Origin: Bacteroidetes bacterium HGW-Bacteroidetes-17
GTDB taxonomy: Bacteria; Bacteroidota; Bacteroidia; Bacteroidales; GCA-2711565
Reading direction: 5' to 3'
Length of the DNA: 50,633 nucleotides
NCBI GenBank assembly: GCA_002840985.1
Contig: PHDM01000005.1
Coordinates: 1 to 50,633, forward strand
Position numbers and translations under genes: made by a program. Of this stretch, positions 32,887 through 41,220 are shown piece after piece (the first letter of the stretch is position 1; the number at the start of each line of letters is the position of its first letter). A model generated the notes under the pieces. That model saw only the letters and a list, made by a program, of their open reading frames with translations. It was not told the DNA's origin and did no database searches.

Positions 32887-32949
32887 GCATAAGCACTTGA
32901 TTCATGCTTACTTAAAAAAAAGAATAGTTAAATGTGTGATTCAAGCAAA

Positions 32950-33312
32950 CTATTTAATGTCCATTTTATCTTTAGTTACCGGGCGATCATATAAACAACA
33001 ACCGGGAAGTTTTTCGTAAACTTTGTCATCGGCTTTGTATTTATCTGTATCGTGACCAACTTTTGCAATAGCCTTTTGAATTTCGAGCACATTGGTTTTG
33101 CCGGCGTCAAATGATACTTTAGCCATTTTGGTTGTTTTATCCCATTCGGCCATGCTCACACCATCTATTGTCTTTGCGGCTTTTTCGATACGGGTCTTGC
33201 ACATACCACAATTTCCATAAACTTTAAATTCTTCTGTTTTTGAATCTTGAGCTGATGCTGTAATGCCAATAAATAGCATAACACCTAGTAGTAAATTAAT
33301 TTTAGTTTTCAT
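32950..33312 (-). CDS. Secreted heavy-metal-associated (HMA) domain protein, 120 aa
   Basis: Signal peptide MKTKINLLLGVMLFIGITASAQ, then a single ferredoxin-like HMA domain with the metal-binding C35-GM-C38 in YGNCGMCKTRIEKAAKTIDGVSMAEWDKTTKMAKVSF. This is the MxCxxC-type site of copper chaperones, but it is exported and has Asn in place of Met before the first cysteine. A C-terminal tail KLPGCCLYDRP adds a vicinal Cys pair (105-106). It probably binds Cu+ or another soft cation in the periplasm and passes it to a pump. Its neighbours are the CDF-like transporter downstream and, past tRNA-Thr, the CusB-like adaptor. Confidence 0.87.
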   Translation of the reverse strand: MKTKINLLLGVMLFIGITASAQDSKTEEFKVYGNCGMCKTRIEKAAKTIDGVSMAEWDKTTKMAKVSFDAGKTNVLEIQKAIAKVGHDTDKYKADDKVYEKLPGCCLYDRPVTKDKMDIK

Positions 33313-33382
33313 TTTCGAGTTTATTTAGTTGATAATTGTTTTGTTTATTGTTCTTTTCTTATTCCGGTAATTAAAAATATGA

Positions 33383-33390
33383 TATTTTTG
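33383..33390 (+). promoter_or_regulatory. -7 promoter element (TATTTTTG) for tRNA-Thr
   Basis: Exact TAnnTTTG on the plus strand, 11 nt before the mature tRNA 5' end. Confidence 0.6.
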
Positions 33391-33401
33391 CAGCATTAAT
33401 T

Positions 33402-33474
33402 GCCTCTTTAGCTCAGTTGGTAGAGCAGCTCATTCGTAATGAGCAGGTCGTGGGTTCAAGTCCCATGAGAGGCT
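33402..33474 (+). tRNA. tRNA-Thr (CGT)
   Basis: A 73-nt cloverleaf. Acceptor GCCTCTT/GAGAGGC with discriminator T, D-stem GCTC/GAGC, anticodon stem GCTCA/TGAGC with loop TTCGTAA (anticodon CGT), T-stem GTGGG/CCCAT with TTCAAGT. CCA is not encoded. It sits head-on to the metal genes on the other strand, between the CusB-like and HMA genes. Confidence 0.97.
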
Positions 33475-33506
33475 CAAAATCCTTCGGGTGCAATTTAATC
33501 ATTTGT

Positions 33507-35348
33507 TTATTCTGATTTTATAACTTCTTTGGTTTCACCACATCTGAGCATCGCATCTCCAAAATAAGGATTATTGATTTCTTCATCTGCACTTAACCAA
33601 AATGCACCTTTATTGTCGAATGCCATTGGACAAAATTGAATATAAATTGTACTTTTATTCTTCAACACAAATCCAAAGCTTTTAATTGCGATAGTCAGAT
33701 GATCTGAAACTAGCTCAAAATGGCTTCGTTTCATTTCAATTCCCTGCATCGAAATAATGCCTTTAAGGTTCTCTTCCATAGATTCCATTTCCTTCATCCA
33801 AAGATTATGGGAATCGCCTTTTAAGAGAGACATATCAACTTTCCCAAGTTGCTCTATGGTTAATTTCGCAGAAGCGACAGCAAGTTTCTCATCTGTGGCA
33901 ACAAAGGCATCTTTCAATGTAAGATAGGATTTTACTACTTCGCCTATTTGAGATTTAAAACCGGAAGGTACATTCATCGGTTTCGGATTCATATCCATTT
34001 TTGGCTTGGATTGCTCAGTTTGCTTTTCACTACCGGCATTCATTTTCGACATATCATGAGGTGTTGAACCAGCCTCACCTGTTGGATTCATCATGCTGGT
34101 TTTACCTGCCAACTGGGCAGCAGCGTCAACACTAAAAGTGCCGTTCGTCACAATTTCCTCCCCTTCTGCTAAACCCTCAAGCACCACATAGGTATCCTTC
34201 ATAGCTGCTCCTAATGTAATTTCGCGCAATTTAAAAGAGGCATGTTCCGTTTCCGGTATTTTCACATAAACGACCGAACGGGTTCCGGTCCATAAAACCG
34301 CTGTTTGTGGAATTGTGAGTTGATCAGCATTTCCTTTTAAGGTGGAATGAATGATCCCGTTAATAAACATTTCGGGTTTTAACAGCATCTCCGAATTGTT
34401 CATTTCAATTCTTATTCCGGCAGTTCGGGTTGTTGCATTAATGATTGGATCGATAAAAGTTATTTTTCCGGTAAAAGTTTTTCCGGGAATTACCTGGCTC
34501 GTGAATTCTACATTTTGGTTAGGAGAAATCCAATTCAAGTCTGATTCATATGCATCAAAAATACCCCATACTTTAGATAAGTCAGCCACATCGAACAATA
34601 CAGCTCCTATGTTAATATAATCACCTTCATTTACTTTCCGGCTAACTACAATTCCTGATGTGTTCGCAAAGATTTCGAAAGTAGACGATACGATCCCTGA
34701 TTTTTCAAGCTCACTGATTTGATCTTTTGATAGTTTCCAGTTTCGTAATTTTTCTCGCGCCGCTTCAATTAAAGCAGGATATTTATCTTTTAATGAAAGT
34801 GCTTCGATCAATTCCTTTTGCGCGGTTACCAATTCGGGGGAATAAATTCGAGCGATTAACTGACCTTTCTTTACCTGTTCTCCTGTTACATTTATCAGTA
34901 GTTTTTCGATACGGCCAGGCACATGAGCAGTTTGCGATTGTTTTAAACGTTCATCAATTTGTATTTTACCATACAGAAGAACCTCTTTAGAAGCTTGTCC
35001 GCGGCTCACGATAGATGTTTGAACTTCGGCCAATTTCATGGCCGATTCGCTCATCTCAATTGCCTGATCATCAATTTCAACATTTGAATTTTTTAAAGGG
35101 ATCAGATCCATTCCACAGATAGGGCATGCACCCGGTTTATCCATTCTAATTTGAGGATGCATGGCACAGGTCCAGATTTGATTTATTGATTCGTCAATGT
35201 GTTGATGTGTTGATTCTCCTTGTTCTGCTAATGTAATATTTGGATGGTTTGTTGATTTTCCGATAAAATATCCCAAAACCATTGCTATTAACAATACAGC
35301 AAGGAAAAGCTTAAGATTTTCTTTAATTATTTTTATAATTGTTTTCAT
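33507..35348 (-). CDS. CusB-type RND adaptor with heavy-metal-binding and DUF3347 domains
   Basis: Periplasmic membrane-fusion protein of the copper/silver type. An N-terminal anchor (residues ~12-30) is followed by a heavy-metal-binding segment at 59-85 with C61-AMHP and C76-PIC79-GMDLIPL. The adaptor core has VPGRIEKLLINVTGEQVKKGQLIARIYSPELVTAQKEL, a barrel, and VLWTGTRSVVYVKIPETEHASFKLREITLG. A Met/His-bearing linker (MMNPTGEAGSTPHDMSKMNAG) leads to a C-terminal DUF3347 domain (from about residue 465) with FCPMAFDNKGAFWLSADEEINNPYFGDAMLRCGE, another likely metal site. It is the last gene of the HYC-pump-TolC-adaptor unit. Confidence 0.93.
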   Translation of the reverse strand: MKTIIKIIKENLKLFLAVLLIAMVLGYFIGKSTNHPNITLAEQGESTHQHIDESINQIWTCAMHPQIRMDKPGACPICGMDLIPLKNSNVEIDDQAIEMSESAMKLAEVQTSIVSRGQASKEVLLYGKIQIDERLKQSQTAHVPGRIEKLLINVTGEQVKKGQLIARIYSPELVTAQKELIEALSLKDKYPALIEAAREKLRNWKLSKDQISELEKSGIVSSTFEIFANTSGIVVSRKVNEGDYINIGAVLFDVADLSKVWGIFDAYESDLNWISPNQNVEFTSQVIPGKTFTGKITFIDPIINATTRTAGIRIEMNNSEMLLKPEMFINGIIHSTLKGNADQLTIPQTAVLWTGTRSVVYVKIPETEHASFKLREITLGAAMKDTYVVLEGLAEGEEIVTNGTFSVDAAAQLAGKTSMMNPTGEAGSTPHDMSKMNAGSEKQTEQSKPKMDMNPKPMNVPSGFKSQIGEVVKSYLTLKDAFVATDEKLAVASAKLTIEQLGKVDMSLLKGDSHNLWMKEMESMEENLKGIISMQGIEMKRSHFELVSDHLTIAIKSFGFVLKNKSTIYIQFCPMAFDNKGAFWLSADEEINNPYFGDAMLRCGETKEVIKSE

Positions 35349-35397
35349 ATCTTTTTTTATTTGAATTAATCAGGGAAATAATTTGCTAATGAACAAA

Positions 35398-36840
35398 TCA
35401 CCAAATTATTCTTCCCATTAATTTTTCAGCTAGTGCCACAGACATATTATAATCTGTTATTGCTTCTATGTGTTTAAATCCAAAGTCCAAAACCTTGTAT
35501 TGCATTCGAAGTACTTCTTCATAATTGGTTCCGGATGTTGTAAATCCGGCAAGGAGCAAATCGGTGGTTTTCTGGGCTAATTCTTCTTGCTGTTGGTAAA
35601 GCGTCACACGTCTTTTGGCGTCGTTAAGGTTTTGTACAAAACTTCGGTATTGAACCATCAAATTGTTTTTTAAACCAAGGGTTTGCTGTTTAACTGATTC
35701 CTGCATCAATACCGCTTCGTTTTGCATGGCATTGTATTTCTTTCTGTGGAGGGGAATTGAAACCGAAAACATCGGCATCAGCATATCGGTACCGTTCATC
35801 ATAAAAGTGTTCCCATCCCGTTTTTGGATGAGCATATAATTGAGGCCGACCCCAAGCATGGGCAATCCCATTTTTTTGGCTTTTTGCCCCATAAGTTCAT
35901 ATGATACAGCTTCATTTCCAAGCATGGCCAGCATTGGATTATTGTTAAGAATACTGTCGGCAATAGCTAATTTTTCTGTTGGCAATTGCTGAATACTTAA
36001 CGAATCATTTATTTGAAACCGGGTATTTAAATCTCTATTAAGTAGGGCGTTGAAACTGTTTTCGGTTGTGAATCGTTGGTCCTTAAGCAGTAGCAACTTG
36101 TTTTGTTGTTCCAGAATTTCCATCTTAACGCGAAGTACATCTTGTAATCCACTTTGCTGACCTCCCATTTCTTCCGGCATTGAACTATTTGACATACTGG
36201 TTGCAGCAAGCGGAGCTGATGTCATCTGATTCGTTTTCATGCCACCCATGTCATTTGCTCCTGAATTCATGTTTTCGGTTGAACTTGTATTCATTGAACC
36301 TGATCCTGTAGTTCCGGAAGAACTACTGCCTGAGGCCGGTGCTTGAAATTTAATCATTGCCAGTTTTTCAAGTGATTCGAGTAATTGAATGTTTTCTTCA
36401 ACCAGCATGATTTCGCGGTCGAGTTTAATTAATTGATACCAGTTTGTTTTAACCTGATAAAACAATTCGGCTTTAGCCGCAATAAATACTTGAAATTTTG
36501 CTTTTGCCATTTCAGAAGCCTCGTCTTTAGCAATTTTGAGTGTCCCAAACCAAGGGAACATTTGCATTACCTCAATATTTGCCACCTGACTTCCACCGAG
36601 TATTGCCATCGGTTTCGTAAAAATTCCAAATGAAGATTGCGGATCGGGCAAAGAACCAACCTGGGGTACTTTTTCAAGCGATGCCAAATATTGGTTAAAT
36701 GTTGCCTTTAATTCAGGGTTGTTTTTTGCAGCCATTTCCAAATAACCATCCAGCGAAATATTCTCGGTTTCCTGTGCAAATCCAGGTTTAAGAACCATTA
36801 AAAGGATGATTATAACAATGTATGTTTTTATTTTTTCCAT
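35398..36840 (-). CDS. CusC-like TolC-family protein with Met/Ser-rich insert
   Basis: Outer-membrane channel for the CusA-like pump. The start at 36840 follows the pump stop by 4 nt; an earlier ATG at 36855 would overlap the pump. The signal peptide ends at PGFAQ. OEP halves are visible with AAKNNPELKATFNQYLASL and YEEVLRMQYKVLDFGFKHIEAITDYNMSVALAEK. Between them, at residues ~166-229, lies a low-complexity insertion rich in Ser, Gly, Asn and Met (eight Met), absent from ordinary TolC proteins. It falls in the periplasmic helical region and could bind copper. Confidence 0.9.
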   Translation of the reverse strand: MEKIKTYIVIIILLMVLKPGFAQETENISLDGYLEMAAKNNPELKATFNQYLASLEKVPQVGSLPDPQSSFGIFTKPMAILGGSQVANIEVMQMFPWFGTLKIAKDEASEMAKAKFQVFIAAKAELFYQVKTNWYQLIKLDREIMLVEENIQLLESLEKLAMIKFQAPASGSSSSGTTGSGSMNTSSTENMNSGANDMGGMKTNQMTSAPLAATSMSNSSMPEEMGGQQSGLQDVLRVKMEILEQQNKLLLLKDQRFTTENSFNALLNRDLNTRFQINDSLSIQQLPTEKLAIADSILNNNPMLAMLGNEAVSYELMGQKAKKMGLPMLGVGLNYMLIQKRDGNTFMMNGTDMLMPMFSVSIPLHRKKYNAMQNEAVLMQESVKQQTLGLKNNLMVQYRSFVQNLNDAKRRVTLYQQQEELAQKTTDLLLAGFTTSGTNYEEVLRMQYKVLDFGFKHIEAITDYNMSVALAEKLMGRIIW

Positions 36841-36844
36841 GACT

Positions 36845-39800
36845 CTAGTTTTCAATGGTTAATGCTTTTGTTTCATTTTTTTTGACTTCCCCTTCACGCC
36901 AAAAACACTGAAGGATCGGAACCACAAACATGGTCATGATTTGGATGATCATCCCTCCAAAAGTAGGGATAGCCATTGGCACCATGATATCAGCTCCTTT
37001 TCCGGTCGAAGATAGAACCGGCAATAAGGCAATGATTGCAACTGCTGCAGTCATCATAGCCGGGCGAACCCTTTTTTTGCCAGCAATAACCACGGCTTCA
37101 CGAACTTCATTTATGGTGGATGGTTTCTTTTCTTCAAAAACCTGATGAATATAGGTTCCCATAATAACGCCATCATCAGTGGCGATGCCGAACAAGGCAA
37201 TAAAACCAACCCAAACGGCCACACTTAAGTTAATTGGATGTATTTGAAACAGATGCCTCATATCAACACCCGAAACGGAAAAGTTCAAAAACCAGGGCTG
37301 ACTGTAAAGCCACAACATAATAAATCCACCTGCAAAAGCTACAAACACACCCGAGAAATGGATGGAAGAGGCCGTAACGGTTTTAAACTGAAAATAAAGC
37401 AAGAGAAATACCAGCATCAAACTAATGGGAATTACAATGCTTAACCTTTTAGTTGCCCGAATCTGCTGCTCATAGTTCCCAGCAAACGCATAACTTACAC
37501 CAGCATCCAACACTAATTGGCCCGCAGCAATTTTATCATTCAGAAATTTTTGTGCTTCTTCAACAACATCAACCTCTGCTTTTCCGGCTATTTTATCAAA
37601 AATTACGTACCCATTTAAAAAAGTATTCTCACTACGAATCATTTGAGGCCCTCTTGTATATCCAATATCTACCAATTCGCCTAAAGGTATTTGCGCTCCG
37701 GTCATGGATGGAACCAATATTTTTTTGATTTCTTCGGGTGAGCTACGCAGTTCACGAGCATAGCGGACTCTTACAGGAAATCGTTCTCGGCCTTCAACTG
37801 TGCTTGTAAGTGCCATTCCACCCACTGAAACCTGTAGAATTTCCTGAACATCCTGTACCGTCATTCCGTATCTGGCAATGGACTTGCGGTTCAATTTAAT
37901 TTCAATGTAAGGTGCGCCTACAGCCCGATCGTAAAAAACCGATGATGCTTGAATTGAGGGAATTTCTTTTAATATTGATTCCAATTCAATCCCTGCTTTT
38001 TCAATGGTTTCCAAATCGGGGCCATACACTTTTAATCCCATGGGTGCTCGCATTCCGGTTGATAACATCACCAATCGGGTTTGAATAGGCTGTAACTTGG
38101 GTGCAGAGGTTAACCCCGGAATGTTGGTCACTTTAACAATTTCATTCCAAATATCATCGGGCGATTTAATTTCCGGACGCCACTGTCGCAAATTATCACC
38201 ATTTTTAGCTGGAATTAATTCTTCTGGTTTTATTTTTCTGAACCCATCCCGATCGGCATTATAGGTTGTTTCATCTTTCAGGATAAAACTACCTTCCCGA
38301 TCAACTTTAAAACCCATTCTGTGTCCATCTTCATCAAGGATATACTCTGAAACATAGTTAATGGTGTTTTCGAACATTTGCACAGGTGCTGGGTCAAGGG
38401 CTGAATTAATCCGACCCCATTTACCTACAGCCAGTTCCACTTCCGGAATAGTTGATAATCTTTTATCAAGCAATTCGACATATTCCTGATTCATTTCAAT
38501 ACCGCTGTGAGGCATGCTTGTTGGCATCAGTAAAAATGAACCTTCATCTAAAGCGGGCATAAATTCCTTCCCGATTCCAGGAAAAGCTTTGTCGATGGAT
38601 TGCCAAACTGCAGTTTGTCTTACGCTATCGGGCATGAACCCAAAAATCCGATTTGCTCCTTGCCACGCAAGAATTCCAAACAAAATGGTAATAATGGGTA
38701 GCGCCATAAATTTCCATTTATTTTTAAGCGCCCAACGAAGGATCGGTACATAAAAATGAACAATCATTAATAAAGTTCCCAGTATCAATGCGATCAGGAT
38801 TGCAACAAACAAATAGTTGGTCACATTACTATTGGCTGCGCCAAGTGGCAACCATTCAATGGAAAGGTACCAGACTGCTACCAACAAGGTAATCCCAATA
38901 TTGATATAATTTGTCATTTCTTTCCGGTTCTCCGGCCATCTAGTTTCAAACAAGTTGTTGAGTCCGATGAGAACCAATGCAAGGGCCGGTATTTGACCCC
39001 AGGCAACGGTAAAGAGAATTCCTGCAGCAATTAAGATGGTATTAAATATCCGCCTGATTCTTTTTTTATCAAATTTGATTGAAAATATAATATTCGCCAA
39101 AGTGGGTAGAACAATGATTCCCAAAACAAAAGAAGCTAACAGGGCAAAAGTTTTGGTAAATGCCAGTGGCCTGAATAATTTTCCTTCGGCAGCCTGCATA
39201 GCAAAAACGGGTAAAAAACTAACAACAGTCGTTCCCAAGGCAGTTGTAATTGCCGATGAAACTTCAATTGTAGCCGAGTAAATTACCGAGATTAGGTGTT
39301 TACCTTTGGCATCAATGTTTTCAGGCATTTCGAGATGCCTGATGATATTCTCGACAAATACAATCCCAACATCCACCATTACCCCAATAGCAATGGCGAT
39401 GCCTGAAAGCGCAACGATATTTGCTTCAACACCAACCCATTTCATGACGATAAAGGTCATGAGTACTGCTATCGGTAATAGTGATGAAATTAAGATAGAT
39501 GCTCGTAGATTTAACACCAGAAAAATGATTACGATAATCGCGATTAGAATTTCATGTGTCAAAGCTGATTCAAGGGTTCCAATGGTTTCTTTGATCAAGC
39601 TTGTTCGATCGTAAAAAGGAATCACTGTTACTTTTGAGACCGTACCATCCGGCAATGTTTTTTGTGGAAGGCCGGGTGCAATTTCTTCAATTTTCTTTTT
39701 GACATTATTGATGACTTCCATGGGGTTTGAGCCATAACGGGCAACCACAACTGCACCAACAGCTTCGACCCCATCTTTATCCAAGCCGCCGCGACGGGGT

Positions 39801-40663
39801 GCAGGGCCAAAACTCACTTTGGCCACATCGCTAATGCGAACCGGAACATTGTTTCGAACACTAACTACAGCTTCTTTTAAATCGTCCAAATTTTTGATAT
39901 ATCCTAATCCCCTGATGACATATTCTACTTTGTTAAGTTCGACGGTTTCGGCTCCGATATCCAAGTTACTTTTTTTAACAGCCTGCATGATATCCATCAC
40001 CGAAACACCAAAAGCTTTCATTGCATTGGGATCAATATCGACCTGATATTCTTTAACGAAACCACCAATGGTTGCTACTTCTGAAACTCCATTCGAAGCC
40101 GACAATGAATATTTTACATAGTAATCCTGAATGGTTCTTAATTCCTGGGGATCCCAACCTCCGGTTGGTTTTCCGGTTTGAGGATCACGACCTTCAAGCG
40201 TGTACCAAAATATCTGACCCAAAGCTGTTGCATCAGGCCCAAGCGAGGGTTGAACTTCTTGAGGCAAGGTTCCTGAAGGAAGTGAATTCAACTTTTCGAG
40301 AATTCGTGAACGGCTCCAATAGAATTCAATATTATCTTCAAAAATGATATAGATAAACGACATCCCAAACATGGAAGTACTGCGAATCGTTTTAACACCA
40401 GGGATTCCCAAAAGAGAAGTCGTTAAAGGATAAGTAATTTGATCTTCGATGTCTTTCGGAGATCGCCCCATCCATTCTGTAGCTACAATTTGTTGATTAT
40501 CGCCAATATCGGGAATGGCATCTACAGGAACAGGATCGCGGGGCAATATTCCCGTATGCCAATTAAAAGGAGCATAAACCGTTCCTAATAAGATGAAAAC
40601 AATTAGAATTAAAATTGTAACCATCTTGTTTTCAAGAAAAAATCGGATGAGTTTATTAAGCAT
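36845..40663 (-). CDS. CusA-type heavy-metal RND pump, 1272 aa
   Basis: Proton-driven inner-membrane exporter (HME-RND). The N-terminus LIRFFLENKMVTILILIVFILLGTVYAPFNW and the periplasmic VEYVIRGLGYIKNLDDLKEAVV are CusA-like, as is the TM4 region ALSGIAIAIGVMVDVGIVFVENIIRH. It is ~200 residues longer than E. coli CusA. The extra material is a block of hydrophobic helices between the two halves (roughly residues 530-680) and an added periplasmic loop with DEDGHRMGFKVDREG and DRDGFRKIKPEELIP. Both occur in Bacteroidota homologues. It is followed by its TolC and adaptor genes; an inverted repeat ACTAGG/CCTAGT lies in the 97-nt gap upstream. Confidence 0.94.
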   Translation of the reverse strand: MLNKLIRFFLENKMVTILILIVFILLGTVYAPFNWHTGILPRDPVPVDAIPDIGDNQQIVATEWMGRSPKDIEDQITYPLTTSLLGIPGVKTIRSTSMFGMSFIYIIFEDNIEFYWSRSRILEKLNSLPSGTLPQEVQPSLGPDATALGQIFWYTLEGRDPQTGKPTGGWDPQELRTIQDYYVKYSLSASNGVSEVATIGGFVKEYQVDIDPNAMKAFGVSVMDIMQAVKKSNLDIGAETVELNKVEYVIRGLGYIKNLDDLKEAVVSVRNNVPVRISDVAKVSFGPAPRRGGLDKDGVEAVGAVVVARYGSNPMEVINNVKKKIEEIAPGLPQKTLPDGTVSKVTVIPFYDRTSLIKETIGTLESALTHEILIAIIVIIFLVLNLRASILISSLLPIAVLMTFIVMKWVGVEANIVALSGIAIAIGVMVDVGIVFVENIIRHLEMPENIDAKGKHLISVIYSATIEVSSAITTALGTTVVSFLPVFAMQAAEGKLFRPLAFTKTFALLASFVLGIIVLPTLANIIFSIKFDKKRIRRIFNTILIAAGILFTVAWGQIPALALVLIGLNNLFETRWPENRKEMTNYINIGITLLVAVWYLSIEWLPLGAANSNVTNYLFVAILIALILGTLLMIVHFYVPILRWALKNKWKFMALPIITILFGILAWQGANRIFGFMPDSVRQTAVWQSIDKAFPGIGKEFMPALDEGSFLLMPTSMPHSGIEMNQEYVELLDKRLSTIPEVELAVGKWGRINSALDPAPVQMFENTINYVSEYILDEDGHRMGFKVDREGSFILKDETTYNADRDGFRKIKPEELIPAKNGDNLRQWRPEIKSPDDIWNEIVKVTNIPGLTSAPKLQPIQTRLVMLSTGMRAPMGLKVYGPDLETIEKAGIELESILKEIPSIQASSVFYDRAVGAPYIEIKLNRKSIARYGMTVQDVQEILQVSVGGMALTSTVEGRERFPVRVRYARELRSSPEEIKKILVPSMTGAQIPLGELVDIGYTRGPQMIRSENTFLNGYVIFDKIAGKAEVDVVEEAQKFLNDKIAAGQLVLDAGVSYAFAGNYEQQIRATKRLSIVIPISLMLVFLLLYFQFKTVTASSIHFSGVFVAFAGGFIMLWLYSQPWFLNFSVSGVDMRHLFQIHPINLSVAVWVGFIALFGIATDDGVIMGTYIHQVFEEKKPSTINEVREAVVIAGKKRVRPAMMTAAVAIIALLPVLSSTGKGADIMVPMAIPTFGGMIIQIMTMFVVPILQCFWREGEVKKNETKALTIEN

Positions 40664-40717
40664 ATTGAATGAGGTTTAATTTGAAAAATGTAAGATACAT
40701 CAATACAAAAACGATAG

Positions 40718-40736
40718 ACTAGGTTAATTGCCTAGT
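40718..40736. promoter_or_regulatory. Candidate operator ACTAGG-N7-CCTAGT upstream of cusA-like gene
   Basis: A 6-bp inverted repeat with a 7-nt centre in the 97-nt gap between the HYC gene and the pump. It sits just upstream of a one-mismatch -7 element (TACATTTT, 40692-40685 on minus). It may allow separate control of the pump. Confidence 0.3.
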
Positions 40737-40760
40737 TATCTGTTGTTGTTAATCCAAATG

Positions 40761-41135
40761 CTATAAACGGAAAAATTGAATTTGAGCCAGAAATACTGAT
40801 AAATCGGGTGGCCCAAGGTCATTTTTAAAATAGGAAACAAAAGAAAGTACTTCGTTTGAGTTAATAATGATAAACTCATTAAGGAATAATTGAATGTCAA
40901 ATGAAAAGGCATGATCTAAATCCATTGACTGGATTACAGTCATATCATCCTTTAACTGGAATAATTCACTTTCATTTGAGCAACAACCTTCACCCATATC
41001 ACAACATGATTTAGGAGTTGAATCTATCGCAACATCAACCAAATTCCCACTGCAATAATGCTTTGTAATGGTAAACCCGGTTGTTGTGATTAGGAACAAA
41101 CCTGTGATCAATATGTTAATGAAGCGTTTCATCAT
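40761..41135 (-). CDS. HYC_CC_PP-like small secreted Cys-rich protein, 124 aa
   Basis: N-terminal hydrophobic signal or anchor (FINILITGLFLITTTGF). Metal-ligand motifs are H26-Y-C28 in KHYCSG, then C44-C45 and C51-C52 in SCCDMGEGCCSNES, and a C-terminal G-P109-P110-D region. These define the HYC_CC_PP pattern known only from Bacteroidota, always small and near metal genes. It is the first gene of the pump-TolC-adaptor unit, following a strong terminator. Role is probably metal binding or sensing in the periplasm; this is inferred from cysteines and context. Confidence 0.82.
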   Translation of the reverse strand: MMKRFINILITGLFLITTTGFTITKHYCSGNLVDVAIDSTPKSCCDMGEGCCSNESELFQLKDDMTVIQSMDLDHAFSFDIQLFLNEFIIINSNEVLSFVSYFKNDLGPPDLSVFLAQIQFFRL

Positions 41136-41166
41136 CGAACTTCAATTTCGGTAAAGGTATTGCTAA

Positions 41167-41213
41167 AAAGGCGAAAGTGTTACTTTTTAACAGAAGTTTA
41201 ACACTTTCGCTTT
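41167..41213 (-). terminator. Terminator separating the two RND operons
   Basis: 12-bp perfect stem GCGAAAGTGTTA/TAACACTTTCGC (41171-41182, 41199-41210) extended by A-T pairs and followed by five T's on the minus strand. It ends the upstream operon 7 nt after its last stop codon. Confidence 0.85.
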
Positions 41214-41220
41214 AAGTCTT

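Noticed and set aside
33402-33474. tRNA-Thr as an integration site for the metal locus
   Set aside because: No second copy of the tRNA 3' end and no integrase gene were found in the window, so there is no sign of tRNA-directed integration.
37453-37728. Plus-strand 91-aa reading frame inside the CusA-like gene
   Set aside because: It lies wholly within the pump gene on the other strand, has no promoter or family features and shows codon use of an antisense shadow. The same holds for other frames inside large genes.
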